From Eucalyptus grandis (Eukaryota > Streptophyta > Magnoliopsida > Myrtales > Myrtaceae): 64,000 nt of DNA. Below, piece by piece: positions 11,333-22,620 of the stretch. The notes beneath the pieces are model-generated. The model was given only the letters and a program-made list of their open reading frames with translations, ran no database searches and was not told the origin of the DNA. The first letter of the stretch is position 1, and each line of letters starts with the position of its first letter. The position numbers and the translations under genes are program-made. The DNA lies in NCBI RefSeq assembly GCF_016545825.1, contig NC_052619.1:34325803-34389802 (forward strand), in the 5' to 3' direction.

Positions 11333-14171
11333 TGTGACGCCGCAGAACGTCATCCACGATACACATCTCTCTCTTTTTTCTATATTATTATTTTAATAGC
11401 ATGCGGAAACTTGATAATTTTTTTCTTTAGAATCACACGAGTAAATGTATATACCCACATGCACGATTATAATACAACTTTAACACATCATTCAAATAAA
11501 TACAAAATATAAAAGTCCCGGTTCGGCCAACTAATATCTCTACTTCCATCTTATTCCACAAACGAGCTACAATCTGACTTAGGGATTGATGGTTTTGGGC
11601 ATCGTCTTATCTCCTTCATTGCAATAATCTAGTGACCGTCCTATAAATTGAAAAGTAAGGTATGAGCTAAATCCTGCAAATGAAATATCTAGTTTTAAAT
11701 TAGAAGAATCTTCTAATCACTTTACTTGATATACACAAAGTGAATGCATAATAATCCAATAAATGTGATAAAAACATGATTAGATTTTACCTTTCCCATT
11801 TCATTTACCACAGAAGTTGTCAACCAACAATATATCCATTCAAACTTATGCATGTGCACACCATGTCTCATACAAACAAATAATTTAATTAACGTTTGGT
11901 TTTGCACACAACAATGTATTTTACTCATTAATGTTTCTTCCTTTTGAACTCTTCCAGGACATCTCGGCTCATGAGACATCCAAACCACTGGGGCATCTCA
12001 ACTTTGAGGTATGCTGCAAACTTTCATCACGAAACATTCCCATCATAGGGGCATTTTGACTCTCGAGGCATTCTGAAACACTACTTGGGGTATCCCAACC
12101 ACTGAGACATCCCACAAATTTCTACCACAGGGCATCATCATGCACCATTGTATGAGTGATAGAATCACATTAATCTCATTTAAGTCATAATATATGCATA
12201 CCTACAAGCAAAATACAACATCTCAACTCGATTTAATGCATTAGCCAAATAATCGCATATGGAATAATATATAGTTATATTCTAGTTGTTAAAGTCTGGA
12301 CATCCAAATGACTACATTCTAAGTTTGGACATTGAGTAAGTTCTGGTCATTAAAATTTGGTCAATCAAATGGATATACTTTGAGTCTAAACGAATAAGTG
12401 TATTCTGGATGTAAAGTCTGAACATGCAATTGGTACAATTTTGAGTTAGAATAACGAGTACATCATAGTTGTAAAGTTTTGAACAATCAAGAAGGTAATT
12501 TATGGCTTGATAAAAACTTATAAAAAAGAAGAAGAACGGATCAAATAATGAACAGATTTACAAATGAACAAGTTCAGTAGACAAGAAATAGATTCATATT
12601 CAGTAAAGTCTATCTGAATTAATGGACAAATTTATCAGCAAACAAATTCACAAGTCGGTAAATAAATTCACAAATGAACAGATTCGATCAAATGAGTAGA
12701 TTCACAAAAGGGCAAATTCACACAAATTTAGTAAAATCTAGTATAATAAACAAATAGATTCAGAGATAGTAAATTTTGCTAAAGAGAATGGATAGATTCT
12801 GTCATAGAAAATTCTAGCAGAAACAAGTAGAACGAACAAATTTTGACTAGTAAGATTCTAGCATAATGAGCATACAAGAGGACATCAAGACAAATACGAT
12901 AAAATGAATAGCTTATAATTATTTAATAGAATGAACCAGAATGAACACGCAATGGGTCATCAAGACAAATATGACAGAACGATTAGATTCTAACCATTTA
13001 GAACGAAACGGAACGAAGTAGAATGAACATGTAATGGGTCATCAAGATAAACCTAGAATGAAGTTGAATGAACATGCAATAGATCATCAAGATAAATATG
13101 ACAGAACAACCATGGAATAAAGCAGAGGTCAAGATAAATATAGCATAACGAGCAGATTCTGACTATTTAGAACAAAACATAACGAAGCAGAACGAACATG
13201 CAATAGGTCATCAAGAGAAATATGATAGAATGACTAGATTTTAACTATCCAGAACGAAGTAGAACGAACCTAGACAAGATCATCAAGACAAGTTTAATAA
13301 TCACCATACCTAAAAACATTCTTGTACATTTCAATCAACCTACTGAGATAGAAGTATTAAGTAGATTTAAACTAGCTTAATACTTAAAAACTTCACTTAC
13401 CTTGAACAAGCGTGACCTTAATTTGCCTTCACCGTTTTGTAGCTTTCGAACGAGAAAATCGGCTCTCTGCTTCTAGGATCAAAACATGAGAATAACACAT
13501 GCAAGATTACTTGAGATTTCGGAAAAATAGAAATAGGGTTTATGGCCAAAGTAGAAGAGTTTTGTGAAAAAAAAAGTAGTTAAGAAAGAATGATGTTTTC
13601 AATGCAAGGTGAAATTTCAAGACAAATTCTTATACGTGGCTAGGGGAAATGCAAGAAGAATGAGTCATTTTGGGGAAAATCATGATTTAATCATTACGTG
13701 TCAAGTTTAACAATGAGACTTCTTCTTAAGGAGACACTTGGCCATCCAAATCCCATTTCAGGAACAAGTGGCTCTCACCAATTTTAATTGAAATTTTGTG
13801 AGTAAAATATAGTAAGAAAACACAATCCTTCTTCTTTCAACGTCATTAACATGAATGGATCATCATTATTAGTAATTAACTAAATTTTACACAATTAACA
13901 TCAGCTATCACTATTAAGACAACAATATTTAATTAATACCACCCTACTATTAGTGAACACATAATTCGACTATGACATTGGACCCGAGATGACTTACATT
14001 TATAGAAATTATCTGCCGTGTCCCATGAAATTTATGATTCGACTAAAATTTCCACATATTCGTCCAAATACTAAGGCAAATAATACTTAGCTTCATAATC
14101 TAAGTATTATTATCATAATGCAAATTGCTAAATATTACAATATTACAATTACAAAAATTCTGAATGTCACA
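11333..14171 (-). repeat. 3' LTR of the gypsy element
   Basis: A 2839-bp LTR bounded by TGTGAC at 11333 and GTCACA at 14171, the expected inverted TG...CA ends. On the minus strand the 5' edge directly follows a polypurine tract, which fixes the boundary. The part at about 12530-13320 is a degenerate tandem array. The second LTR is absent from the window, so LTR divergence cannot be used for dating. Confidence 0.75.
12530..13320. repeat. Degenerate tandem array in the gypsy LTR
   Basis: Repeated blocks with the core ATGGGTCATCAAGA and GAACGAAGTAGAATGAAC, spaced irregularly at roughly 60-120 bp, preceded by blocks with AACAAATTCACAAATGAACAG-like themes. No coding frame is present. The period is irregular, so the copy number is not stated. 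Confidence 0.6.
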
Positions 14172-14187
14172 ATTCTTCCTCCCTTAA
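14172..14187 (-). other. Polypurine tract (plus-strand primer site)
   Basis: The minus strand reads TTAAGGGAGGAAGAAT directly before the LTR start TGTGACATTC. This is where the RNase H-resistant primer lies in LTR retrotransposons, and it supports both the orientation and the LTR edge. Confidence 0.8.
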
Positions 14188-14301
14188 CAAATTTCATTCC
14201 CGAAATTACATGATCACTCGAATAGATATGAATATTTCTGCTTCATATCCTCTTCACTTTCCCACTTCGCTTCTTCCATATTATGGTATTACCACAAGAC
14301 T

Positions 14302-16945
14302 TTAACTAAGGGAATCTAAGGGAATGGTCTTGGCTCTTAGGACTTGTTCCCTTCGACCTAAAATTTGTATCGATTTCTCCACATATGTTACTCTCTCATC
14401 TACCTCAATCGTCTCAAAATCTAGTACATGTGTAGGGTTTGCCTCATATTTCCTCAATATGGATAGTTGAAAAATATCGTGAACATTGGAAAGTCTGGGT
14501 AGTAGTGCTAACATGTAGGTCAAGTCATCAATCTTTTCAAGAATCTCGAACAGCCCTATAAACCTTAGTCTTAGTTTGCCATTCTTTCCAAATTGTGATA
14601 TCTCTTTCGTCGGTGACACCTTTAGAAATGTATGGTCATCAACATCGAATTTCAATGGCTTTCGGCATTTATCTACATGACTCTTCTATTGACTTTGGGT
14701 AGTTTTGAGTTGATCCCAAATCACTTTTACTACATCTAAAGTGATTTGTACTAAATTTGGTCTTGTCAATCTTTTTTCGCTAAATTCAATCTAGTAAATA
14801 GGAGTTCTGCAGGCTCTTCTATATAATCCTTCAAAGGGAGCCATATCAATACTTTACTAAAAACTATTATTATAAGGAAAATTTACCAAGTGCAAGTGTT
14901 CATCCCAACTGCTTTTAAAGTCTATCACGCATGCTCGTAGCATATCCTCTAAGGTCTAGATAGTTCTTTCCATTTGACCATCAGTCTAGGGATGAAAGGC
15001 AGTATTACACTGAAGTTTAGTCCCCAATGCAATTTGGAGACTTTACCAAAAGTTCGCAGTGAACCTTGGGTCTCAATCGATGTGATAGTTATGGGTACTC
15101 CATGTAGTTGAACGATTTATTGCACATATGATTTTGCGTACTTTTCCAATGTATAGTCTACCCATACTGCTAGGAAATAAGTAGACTTAGTCAAAGGATC
15201 CCCTATTACCAAAATGGAATTGTGACTTCTTGATGTCCTTGGTAATCCTTGAACAAAATCCATCGTCATGTGCTTCCACTTACATTTAAGTATTTCCAAC
15301 GATTTTAGCAATCCACTAGGTTTACAATGTTTTGCTTTCACTTGTTGACACGTCAAACATCTTGAGAGATATTTGGCAATAACAACCTTCAATCTATTCC
15401 ACTAGTAATGTTGATGAAGATTTTGATACATTTTTGTACTTTTCAAATGTATATTGTAATTACTCTGGTGAGCTTCTGGCAAGATTTCATTCTTTAAATT
15501 GGCATTATTGGGCACACAAAGTCGTCCATGGAATCTTATTGGGCACACAAAGTTGTCCATGGAATCTTAGAGCTCCATCTTTTGACACCAGAAAGTCCGG
15601 TCGTTTTCCTTATATCTCTTTAGATCTTTGAAATCTAATGATCCGTTTGTTGCAAAGTCTTGATTCTTTGTATAACTTCTAACTTAATTCTAAAAGTAGT
15701 ATATTGGAAAGACTAATTATATCAAATCTAACTTCGGAATCTCGAGTCGCTTCTAGTAAGGTCCATTATTTGACCATCATATGCGTAACCATTTGAGTAG
15801 ACTTTTGGCTAAGGGCATCCGTGACTTTGTTTGCTTTGCCGAGATTATACAAAATTTCAGTCATAAAGTTTTAACAATTCCATCCAACGTCTCTACCTAA
15901 TATTTAGTTCTTTACGGGAGAATAAGTATTTTAGACTTCTATGGTTTGTGTAGATTTCAAACTTCTTTCCATATAAATAGTGTTTCTAAATTTTTAATGT
16001 GAATACAATTGAAGCAAGTTTTAAGTTATGAGTCGGATAATTCAATTCATATGGCTTTAATTGTCTTAATGTGTAAGTAACCACCCTTTCATGTTGTATC
16101 AAGACACACCCAAGTTCTTTATGGGATGCATTACTGTAGATTACAAAACCTCCACATCCTGACGGTATCGTAAATATCGGAGCCGAAGTTAATCTTCTCT
16201 TAAGCTCCTCAAAACCTTGTTCACCCTCCTTCGACCATTTAAAATTTCACTTCCTCATTAATTGAGTTACAAGAACTGCGAGGCGAGAAAATCCCTCCAC
16301 AAATCTTTGATAGCATCTAGCTAGACCCAAGAAACTTTCAACTTCAATCATTGTCGTTGGTCTTGGCCAATTTATCACTGATTCAACTTTTATTGGGTCT
16401 ACAAATATTCCTTCACTTGTTACTACATACCCTGAAAGTACTGCACAGTCCACCAAGAACTCTCATTTATTGAACTTTGCATATAACTTGTGCTCACGAA
16501 ATGTCTAAAGCATAAGTCTCAAATGTTGCTCATGAACTTCTTATTTCTTTGAGTATATAAAAATATTATCAATGAATACTATCACAAATTGATCTGAAAA
16601 CGGCTCAAACACTCTATTAATCAAACCCATGAATGCTGCGGCGCATTGATAAAATCAAAAGGCATAACTTAGAACTCATAATATGCTTAATGAGTTTGAA
16701 AAGTCATCTTTGGAGTATCTTCATTCTTAATTTGCAATTAATAATACCTCAATCTTAAATCGTTCTTGGAGAACACCGACGCCCTTTGAAGTTAATTAAA
16801 TAAATTATCAATCTTGGGCGGTGGATACTTATTCTTGATCGTAACTTGATTTAATTGTCGATAATTAATGCAAAGGTGCGTGAACCCATCTTTCTTGTTC
16901 ACGAACAATATAGGTGCACCTTAAGGTAACGCATTGGGTCTAATA
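14302..16945 (-). pseudogene. Decayed gypsy pol (RT, RNase H, integrase remnants)
   Basis: Readable pieces, in minus-strand order, are as follows. At about 16945-16560, reverse transcriptase resembling the INYRQLN...IKNKYP region, broken by several stops. At 16456-16247, the RT/RNase H connection (FLGLARCYQRFVEGFSRLA). At 15392-15117, an integrase zinc-binding segment (CLTCQQVKAKH) followed by the start of the catalytic core (MTMDFVQGLP). At 14655-14302, the integrase C-terminus (KVSPTKEISQFG... LSNVHDIFQLSILRKY). Frames shift between pieces. The wording matches plant chromovirus-type gypsy elements. The element cannot encode a working polyprotein. Confidence 0.85.
15507..15570. repeat. 32-bp tandem duplication inside gypsy pol
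   Basis: Two nearly identical 32-bp copies beginning ATTGGGCACACAAAGT, with one C/T difference, in the segment upstream of the integrase zinc region. It is a local duplication that arose after or during decay. Confidence 0.85.
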
Positions 16946-17253
16946 GATTTTTAAGAATCTGAATCTTCTACATATCTATTAATGTCATATCTATCAAAAC
17001 AAAAAAGATCATTAAATCCCAATTATATTCTCAAGTAACTATATCTATAGTTACATGCATATCTCAAAAATGATTTTAACCTCAAACTTTTCCCGATAAA
17101 ATCCGCAAAAAGCACAAGGTGAACAAATTAAATATCTAACCCTTGGGATCATAATTAATAAACTCTCTAATATATTGCAAAAAAAAATTTGTCTATTAAT
17201 GTTGAAGTGGATTTACAAAATTTGATTAGCTTTGGTTGAAATTGAGGTCTGTT

Positions 17254-17267
17254 AAGTTCCTTTTCAC
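17254..17267. repeat. Target-site duplication, LINE left side
   Basis: AAGTTCCTTTTCAC, repeated exactly at 18436-18449 after the poly-A tail. The undisturbed version of the site is visible in unit 1 at about 6623 (AAGTTCCTTTCCATGTCATA), which confirms the insertion. Confidence 0.9.
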
Positions 17268-18435
17268 AAAGACAAACTCATATGGACAGCAACAACATCA
17301 GGCAGTTATACAGTGAAAAGTGGGTATAATCAACTAAGGAAAACAGAAATCAATCCAGCACAGCATGAAGCATCAACCTCATACCAAAAGCCTAGAGAGT
17401 TATGGGGTAAAATCTGGAGTTTGCAAACCCTCCCAAAAATAAGAGTTTTCATTTGGAATCTATGTCAAAATGCTCTTCCCACGGAAAATCATACCTGCAC
17501 CGACGTGTCATCTGTGCAAAATGAAGCCCGAAACAGCAGAGCATTTATTTTTGCTTTGTCCCTGGACATCCAAAATCTAGTCAGATCCACGCATCAGCAT
17601 CCCTATACAGAGCAAGGGACTAACAAGCATAGATAGATGGCTTCTTCATTATGGGAGAGGCTTACCAGACACACCACCCCTCGAACTAGTCGCCGAAATG
17701 CTCTGGGTAGTGTGGAAAGAGAGGAATGGGGCTATCTTCCGAAAGAAACCACCGGATCCGGATAGAGCAGTCACCGAAGCCCTTGCAAAGCTCGAAAACT
17801 TTAGAAGATGGAACTCAAAACAGGGAAATGGTGGAGAAAGAGATCGTACCTCTGCTACGAAGTGGAGTCCCCCTGCCTCGAAGTCGCTGAAAAGAAATGT
17901 AGATGGAGGGTTTCGTGAGGGCACATCCACCGGAGCAATCGCCGGAGTCTGTAGAGATGCCGCCGGTGTTTTCTTAGGAGGATTTGCATGCCAAGTGAGA
18001 GTGCAATCTGCACTCCAAGCAGAAACCCTAGCTATGCTAGAGGGGATGGAGTTTGTGCACGAATGGGAGAAAGAAAAAAGCAAAAGTGAAAGTACAACTA
18101 TTACTATTGAGTCTGACTGTTGCTGTTTAGTTCAGGCAATGTTGGGGGAGAACCAAGTACCATGGGAAGTTGCTGCACAAGTCAAGATGGGCCGAGCTTC
18201 AATGTCCTCTTCGCCTCACTTGCGACTAACTCATTGTTTCAGGGAACAAAACAAGGCCGCCGATTGGGTCGTAAAAGCCCAACTCAATCAATCCCTTCCT
18301 TTGAACTGGGTATCACGCCCACCCCAATCGTTGTTTGACGTTCTTTGTTCTGAAGCCCCGTTGGGCTCTTGTCCTATTTTACCTAGTTGAGTTGAAATGA
18401 AATGAAGCATTTTCGACCAAAAAAAAAAAAAAAAA
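17268..18435 (+). mobile_element. 5'-truncated LINE (non-LTR) insertion
   Basis: Only the 3' end of an L1-type LINE is present. It holds a zf-RVT zinc-binding segment (DKLIW... GSYTVKSGYN... W.KIW; then CHLCKMKPETAEHLFLLCPW in a shifted frame), a C-terminal RNase H domain and a poly-A run at about 18419-18435. A perfect 14-bp target duplication flanks it. The insertion is in the same orientation as peptidase copy 2 and lies about 2.2-3.4 kb upstream of its ATG. It is missing from units 1 and 3, so it arrived after the duplication. Confidence 0.92.
17295..18390 (+). pseudogene. LINE ORF2 C-terminus: zf-RVT plus RNase H
   Basis: The zinc segment starts near 17295 in one frame, continues at about 17490 in another and then meets a TAG where Trp is expected. 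From 17698 a clean frame of 230 residues runs to 18390 and carries the plant LINE RNase H (RVT_3) domain. Its acidic residues are visible in NVDGGF, QAETLAMLEGM, IESDC and NKAADWVVK. The reverse transcriptase and endonuclease domains are absent because of 5' truncation. It is dead as a transposon. Confidence 0.85.
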
Positions 18436-18449
18436 AGTTCCTTTTCACG
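18436..18449. repeat. Target-site duplication, LINE right side
   Basis: Exact copy of 17254-17267 directly after the poly-A run. Confidence 0.9.
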
Positions 18450-18817
18450 TCATAAGAGGGATCGACATCAAATAAGAGAACAGACTATTATCACTATGAC
18501 AATTTGATAAAATTTTCCAAATGTACCAAATAAAATACACAACGTTTTGGTCGTGCAATAAATCTGGTATCCTCAATTCCCATCGGACAGCTATCTTCTA
18601 GTTCTATTGCTCTTCATAGCTTGAAGTGTTCTACAGAATTGCCATTATGACTTTATTTTGTCGATAAAATTTAGTTTTTTCATCAGTCTCGTTCAACCAA
18701 CAATCTTTTTGATGCATAATTTTAACCGAACTTGGTCCTAACGGGAATTCACTTGGGATGCCAACGAAATGGTCCCTCGTTTTGGTGTGATCAAATTTAG
18801 TTTCTATCTATATTTTT

Positions 18818-19563
18818 GGGATAAGTGTAATAGAAGTCTTAAAACTTGTTACAAAAATGCAATTGAGTCCCTAAAACTTGCAAGAAGTGCAATTAAGTCC
18901 TAAAACTTATCAAATTGGTTCAATTGAGTCATAAAGTTAATATCGTCAAACTTACTAACGAGAAAATGCGACGTGGCGCGGATGTGACATTTTAAATAAA
19001 TTTTCATTTACCACATGATTTTTAAATTATTTTTTATTCAAAATTAGATTTAAAAACTAAAAAAGAAAAGTTAAAATTTATTTAAAAAACTATCAAAAAA
19101 GAAGAAGAAGAAAATGGCAGCTCCTCTTTGCCCCCCGTCGCCACCCATCGCCGGGAGGATGGCGACGGTCGCCGGCTCTGGCGGAGGTTGCTAGCCGACC
19201 CAACCCGGTGAGGCCTCGTCGGCCCCCGGGCGAGCTAGTAGCCGATGACCTTCGCCTAAGGTCGGCGATCGTGGCCGACCCCTCCGGCAATGGGCGGCGG
19301 CGATGGAGGAGCTGCCATTTTTTTAAAATAAATTTTAATTTTTAAATCTAATTTTTTTATTTAATAAAAATTAATTAAAGAAAGTCAAGTGGAAAATAAA
19401 AAATCATTTAAAATGTCCATTCACACTACGTCGCATTTTCCGTTAATAAGTTTGACGATGTTAACTTTAGGACTCAATTAAACTAATTTAATAAATTTTA
19501 GGACTTAATTTGCACTTTTGCAAGTTTTAAATTATATTTTCGTAACAAGTTTTAGAAATTCCC
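18818..19563. mobile_element. MULE-like MITE in the unit 2 upstream region
   Basis: A 746-bp element with long imperfect inverted arms (GGGATAAGTG...; ...AATTCCC) rich in 'aggactcaatt'-type motifs, and a GC-rich palindromic centre (19117-19310). It is flanked by an exact 11-bp duplication, TCTATATTTTT, at 18807-18817 and 19564-19574. A long target duplication of 9-11 bp points to a Mutator-like origin. The minus-strand frame in its centre is low-complexity and not a gene. Relatives are at 40120-40720, 45158-45775 and 47559-48367. Confidence 0.85.
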
Positions 19564-19719
19564 TCTATATTTTTCATGGTTCCGGCGATAAATTTTCTAG
19601 GTGGGCTCCACTCTTGTACACCCCCGTTTGACTTGGAATGCGAACAACTAATCCAAGGCCCCCTTCGCAATAATCACTTCAAAAAAAAAAAAAAAAAATA
19701 GGGGAAGACGGCGGACCTC

Positions 19720-20681
19720 CCTTTTGTTTTGGCCAATACTGACGATGACTCTCCGCCGCGCCGTTCGCTGTCGAGCCATCTGGCTTCTTGTCTCATGTCC
19801 GATGAACCCAAGTCCCAAAATCAGACAACCCCGAGACGGACGTACGACAGAAATGGAAAAAGCATGTTGACAAGTGGAAGATTGGGAAACTTCCAGCTGG
19901 CGCGGAAACTACGAGCGTACGCACCGAGAAGAGCAACGTTCGTCGCCGAAATACAATCCCTCGTGGAGTCCCGAACTCAGAGCGAATTAGCAAGACAGCT
20001 TCGGATTGTGTGAGTCTCTGTCTGCGTTGCTGTCGTGCTGGTCGTCCTTCTTGGATGTTCTGCGCTTCTTTCTTTCATTTTGGTTCTCTCTTCTGTTTTT
20101 TTTCCCCTGGGGCGTTGGCAAAGTTGGTGCACTGAGTTCCTTTGAATTGCTTACTCTGTGGTTCTTGAATGCTTCTGCGTGTCTCGGACATCCTCCATTT
20201 CAACCACTTGCCGCTTGGTATTGTTTAGGCCATGCTTGTGATTTTGCTTTGGTTTGTTTGTCATGAGAGCTCCTTGTATGTTAGACACAGTTAGTTCTTG
20301 CTTGGCGATCATGGATGAGTGAGTTTTGAATTCTGAGATATGCTGTTAGAGATAAATAAGAATAATGGAAGGATGTCCACATCATTTAGTAATTAGAGAA
20401 AAAAACCTGGGCATTACACGGATCGCCACAATCCATATGCTTAGAGAAAAGTTTCTTATGGTTCATAATTTTCAACATGTTCTCTGCTTTGATTGACAGT
20501 TTACATTATGCACCTGATGCGTTCGATCATGGAGCTTACGGTTTCTGGTTCTCCTCATGTAGCTCAGGTTTGGAAATCTTATTTTGGCATTTCAGGTTGC
20601 TCGGGATCTTGATTGGTTGTTAACCAAGTGCTTCTACACAGATCATCGAAAATTGGAAATCGCATTCGGGTTCAGAACGAG
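19720..20681 (+). promoter_or_regulatory. 5' leader and UTR intron of peptidase copy 2
   Basis: Conserved with the copy 1 and copy 3 leaders. The donor GTGAGT at 20010-20015 is intact. The likely acceptor is the CAG before GTTGCTCGGG (about 20597) or a later AG near the ATG. The intron is about 0.6 kb, shorter than in copy 1, because a block corresponding to about 7900-8600 is missing. Confidence 0.5.
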
Positions 20682-22620
20682 ATGAGGTCTGAAGAGCCCA
20701 AGCCCGTCACAATAAATGTAACTGGATTTAAGAAATTTCGAGTTGTCTCCAAAAATCCCACAGAGACCATTGTTAATAATCTGAAAAGTTTTGTCGAGAA
20801 GAAAGGGCTACCGCCTGGAGTGATTCTTGGGACCTGCGCCGTACTAGAGGCTGCAGGTGATGGTGCGCTTCCCATGCTTCTCGAAGTTATGGAATCTGGC
20901 ATCTCGAGTAATGGTGTGACATGCGACGCACAAGTTGTGTGGGTTAGTTTTGGATGCTTCTTAACTACTTAATGAGATCGACCAGCAATACATATATCAT
21001 GACAAGTTAACTGCAGTTCCTACTTGTAACTAGTAAAAAGAACAGCCTCAAAGGGCTTATAATTTTGCAGCTGAAGTAGATCTAGTAACAGTGGCTCTTT
21101 CATTCGGATTGACTGGGTGGTGAGTGAGATGATCTTGTCATGTTTCTCCATATGTGCATGTGATCTGCAGAAGGTTATTACAAGGAAGACAGGGTAATTT
21201 GCTATGCTTGCTTCAATTTAGTAATTCTAAAGTACCGTGTATTTTGCAGCTTCACTTGGGTGTCGTTGGTAGTGCTGTCAAGTTTGCCATTGAGCGGCAG
21301 GCGGTTAATGAAGCCACTTTTCGTTGTCCAGACGAGCTTGGATGGCAACCTCAGGTTGAATTGTCTCTCTTTGCTATTTAATACCGCTCTGTTCTCGTGC
21401 TGTTTTTTGTCCTTGAGTTGGTCCTCTTACAATTTCGCCTTTGCTGCTTTCAGCAACTTCCAATAGTTCCTGAAGATGGCGAAATTTCTCGAGCAAGACA
21501 GGTTTGTGATTACCCCCGAGCACTGTGATGTAATTTGCTGATCTTTTTGCACATATAACCAGTGTAATCTACAAAGCTACCACTATAGTCTTTAGAAATC
21601 ACGACACTCAGACTGATTTATTTGATGAAATTATGACTGCAACAAAGATTTTATTCCTATCGGGTGAGTCATTGCATTGTAATTCGTGCGATAATGACAT
21701 CAAGATAATAACACAAGTGATCCTAAACTTTTTGTCAATGTTTAATGTGGTTATGAATTTTTTTGTTCTATCTAATCCTGGACTTTTAAAAATGCACTGT
21801 TATCGTCCTTCCCTTAAAAATTCTTAGACTGTGAGTCTACAAGATCATAATTTTTGTTAATTTGACATTAGATTTGCCATACTATCGTCACGTGGTTTAC
21901 ATGTGGCTTCCACGTCATATTACTCTTATTGGTTTGGCCCAAAAAGATAGGCACAAAAGAAAGAAACAAAGATTTGTCATATTAGAAAAAAATGAAGTGA
22001 CGGTGAATATCCTTATTTTGGCCCAATAAATGCTAACGTAGTGACATTTTGTGTCAAATTAATGCAAATGATGTAGCGACACACTTAATGGAAGGACAAT
22101 ATTGAGTGGATTTCAAAAAGTTTAAGGATTAGTTTGAATAAAAGAAAAAAAAAAGGTTTAGTGAGCACATGGATTACCCTCATGCATTAGTTCCAAAAAG
22201 TGATGGAAATTTCCATATATTTATTTTGAGATAAATCCCTCCTCACCCTACTTGCATTACGTTATTTCTGGAAATGTAAACTGAATAATTTTCAAATATA
22301 TAAGAGACGTTATGTTGCCTCATTTTTGCGACCTGTAAATCCTGTATATTTTTGACACTCTCTTCACGTCATTCTTGAAGACTTCCTTCTCAACGGAAGC
22401 AATCCTTGAGTTCTTGACGAAGAAGGGCTACGACGTGACCCTATCGGACAATGCTGGCCGTTTCGTCTGCAATTACGTCTACTATCACTCTCTTCGGCTC
22501 GCGGAACATAGGGGTAGCAGATCTCTCTTTGTGCACGTTCCTCCCTTCTCAAGAATCGATGAGGACACTCAAATGAATTTCGTAGCCTCCCTCTTGGAAG
22601 CTATTGCATCGTCGTGTTGA
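20682..22620 (+). CDS. Pyroglutamyl-peptidase I, family C15 (copy 2, intact frame)
   Basis: Same enzyme and four-exon layout as copy 1: 20682-20942, 21250-21354, 21454-21501 and 22381-22620, giving 217 residues. All splice sites are GT-AG, and intron 2 is 99 bp as in the other copies. Catalytic Glu102, Cys168 and His190 are all kept. Differences from copy 1 include Arg in place of Gly2, Glu in place of Gly5, Val in place of Gly21 beside the substrate-pocket loop, and a VVGSAV segment at residues 92-97. It is probably functional, but the N-terminal changes could alter activity. Its upstream region carries a LINE tail and a MITE that copy 1 lacks, so expression may differ. Confidence 0.9.
21705..22170. 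mobile_element. Old MITE in intron 3 of peptidase copy 2
   Basis: The counterpart of the intron 3 MITE of copy 1. It has an inner block (about 21900-22040) that copy 1 lacks but copy 3 shares, so copies 2 and 3 look closer to each other here. Confidence 0.5.

Larger units (their letters stand above)
11333..16947 (-). mobile_element. Truncated Ty3/gypsy retrotransposon
   Basis: A minus-strand element made of a complete 3' LTR (11333-14171), a polypurine tract and decayed pol sequence (14302-16945) in the normal order reverse transcriptase, RNase H, integrase, 3' LTR. The sequence stops inside the N-terminal part of reverse transcriptase at about 16947, where tandem unit 2 begins, so the 5' LTR, gag and protease are missing. 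Many stop codons and shifts show it is dead. It lies exactly between tandem units 1 and 2 and accounts for most of their spacing. Confidence 0.8.

Noticed and set aside
12530..13320. Possible CRISPR-like array or satellite
   Set aside because: Eukaryotic context, irregular spacing and strong divergence. It lies wholly within a gypsy LTR.
19093..19290. Arg/Gly-rich minus-strand frame
   Set aside because: Centre of the MITE 18818-19563; part of a palindromic GC-rich block.
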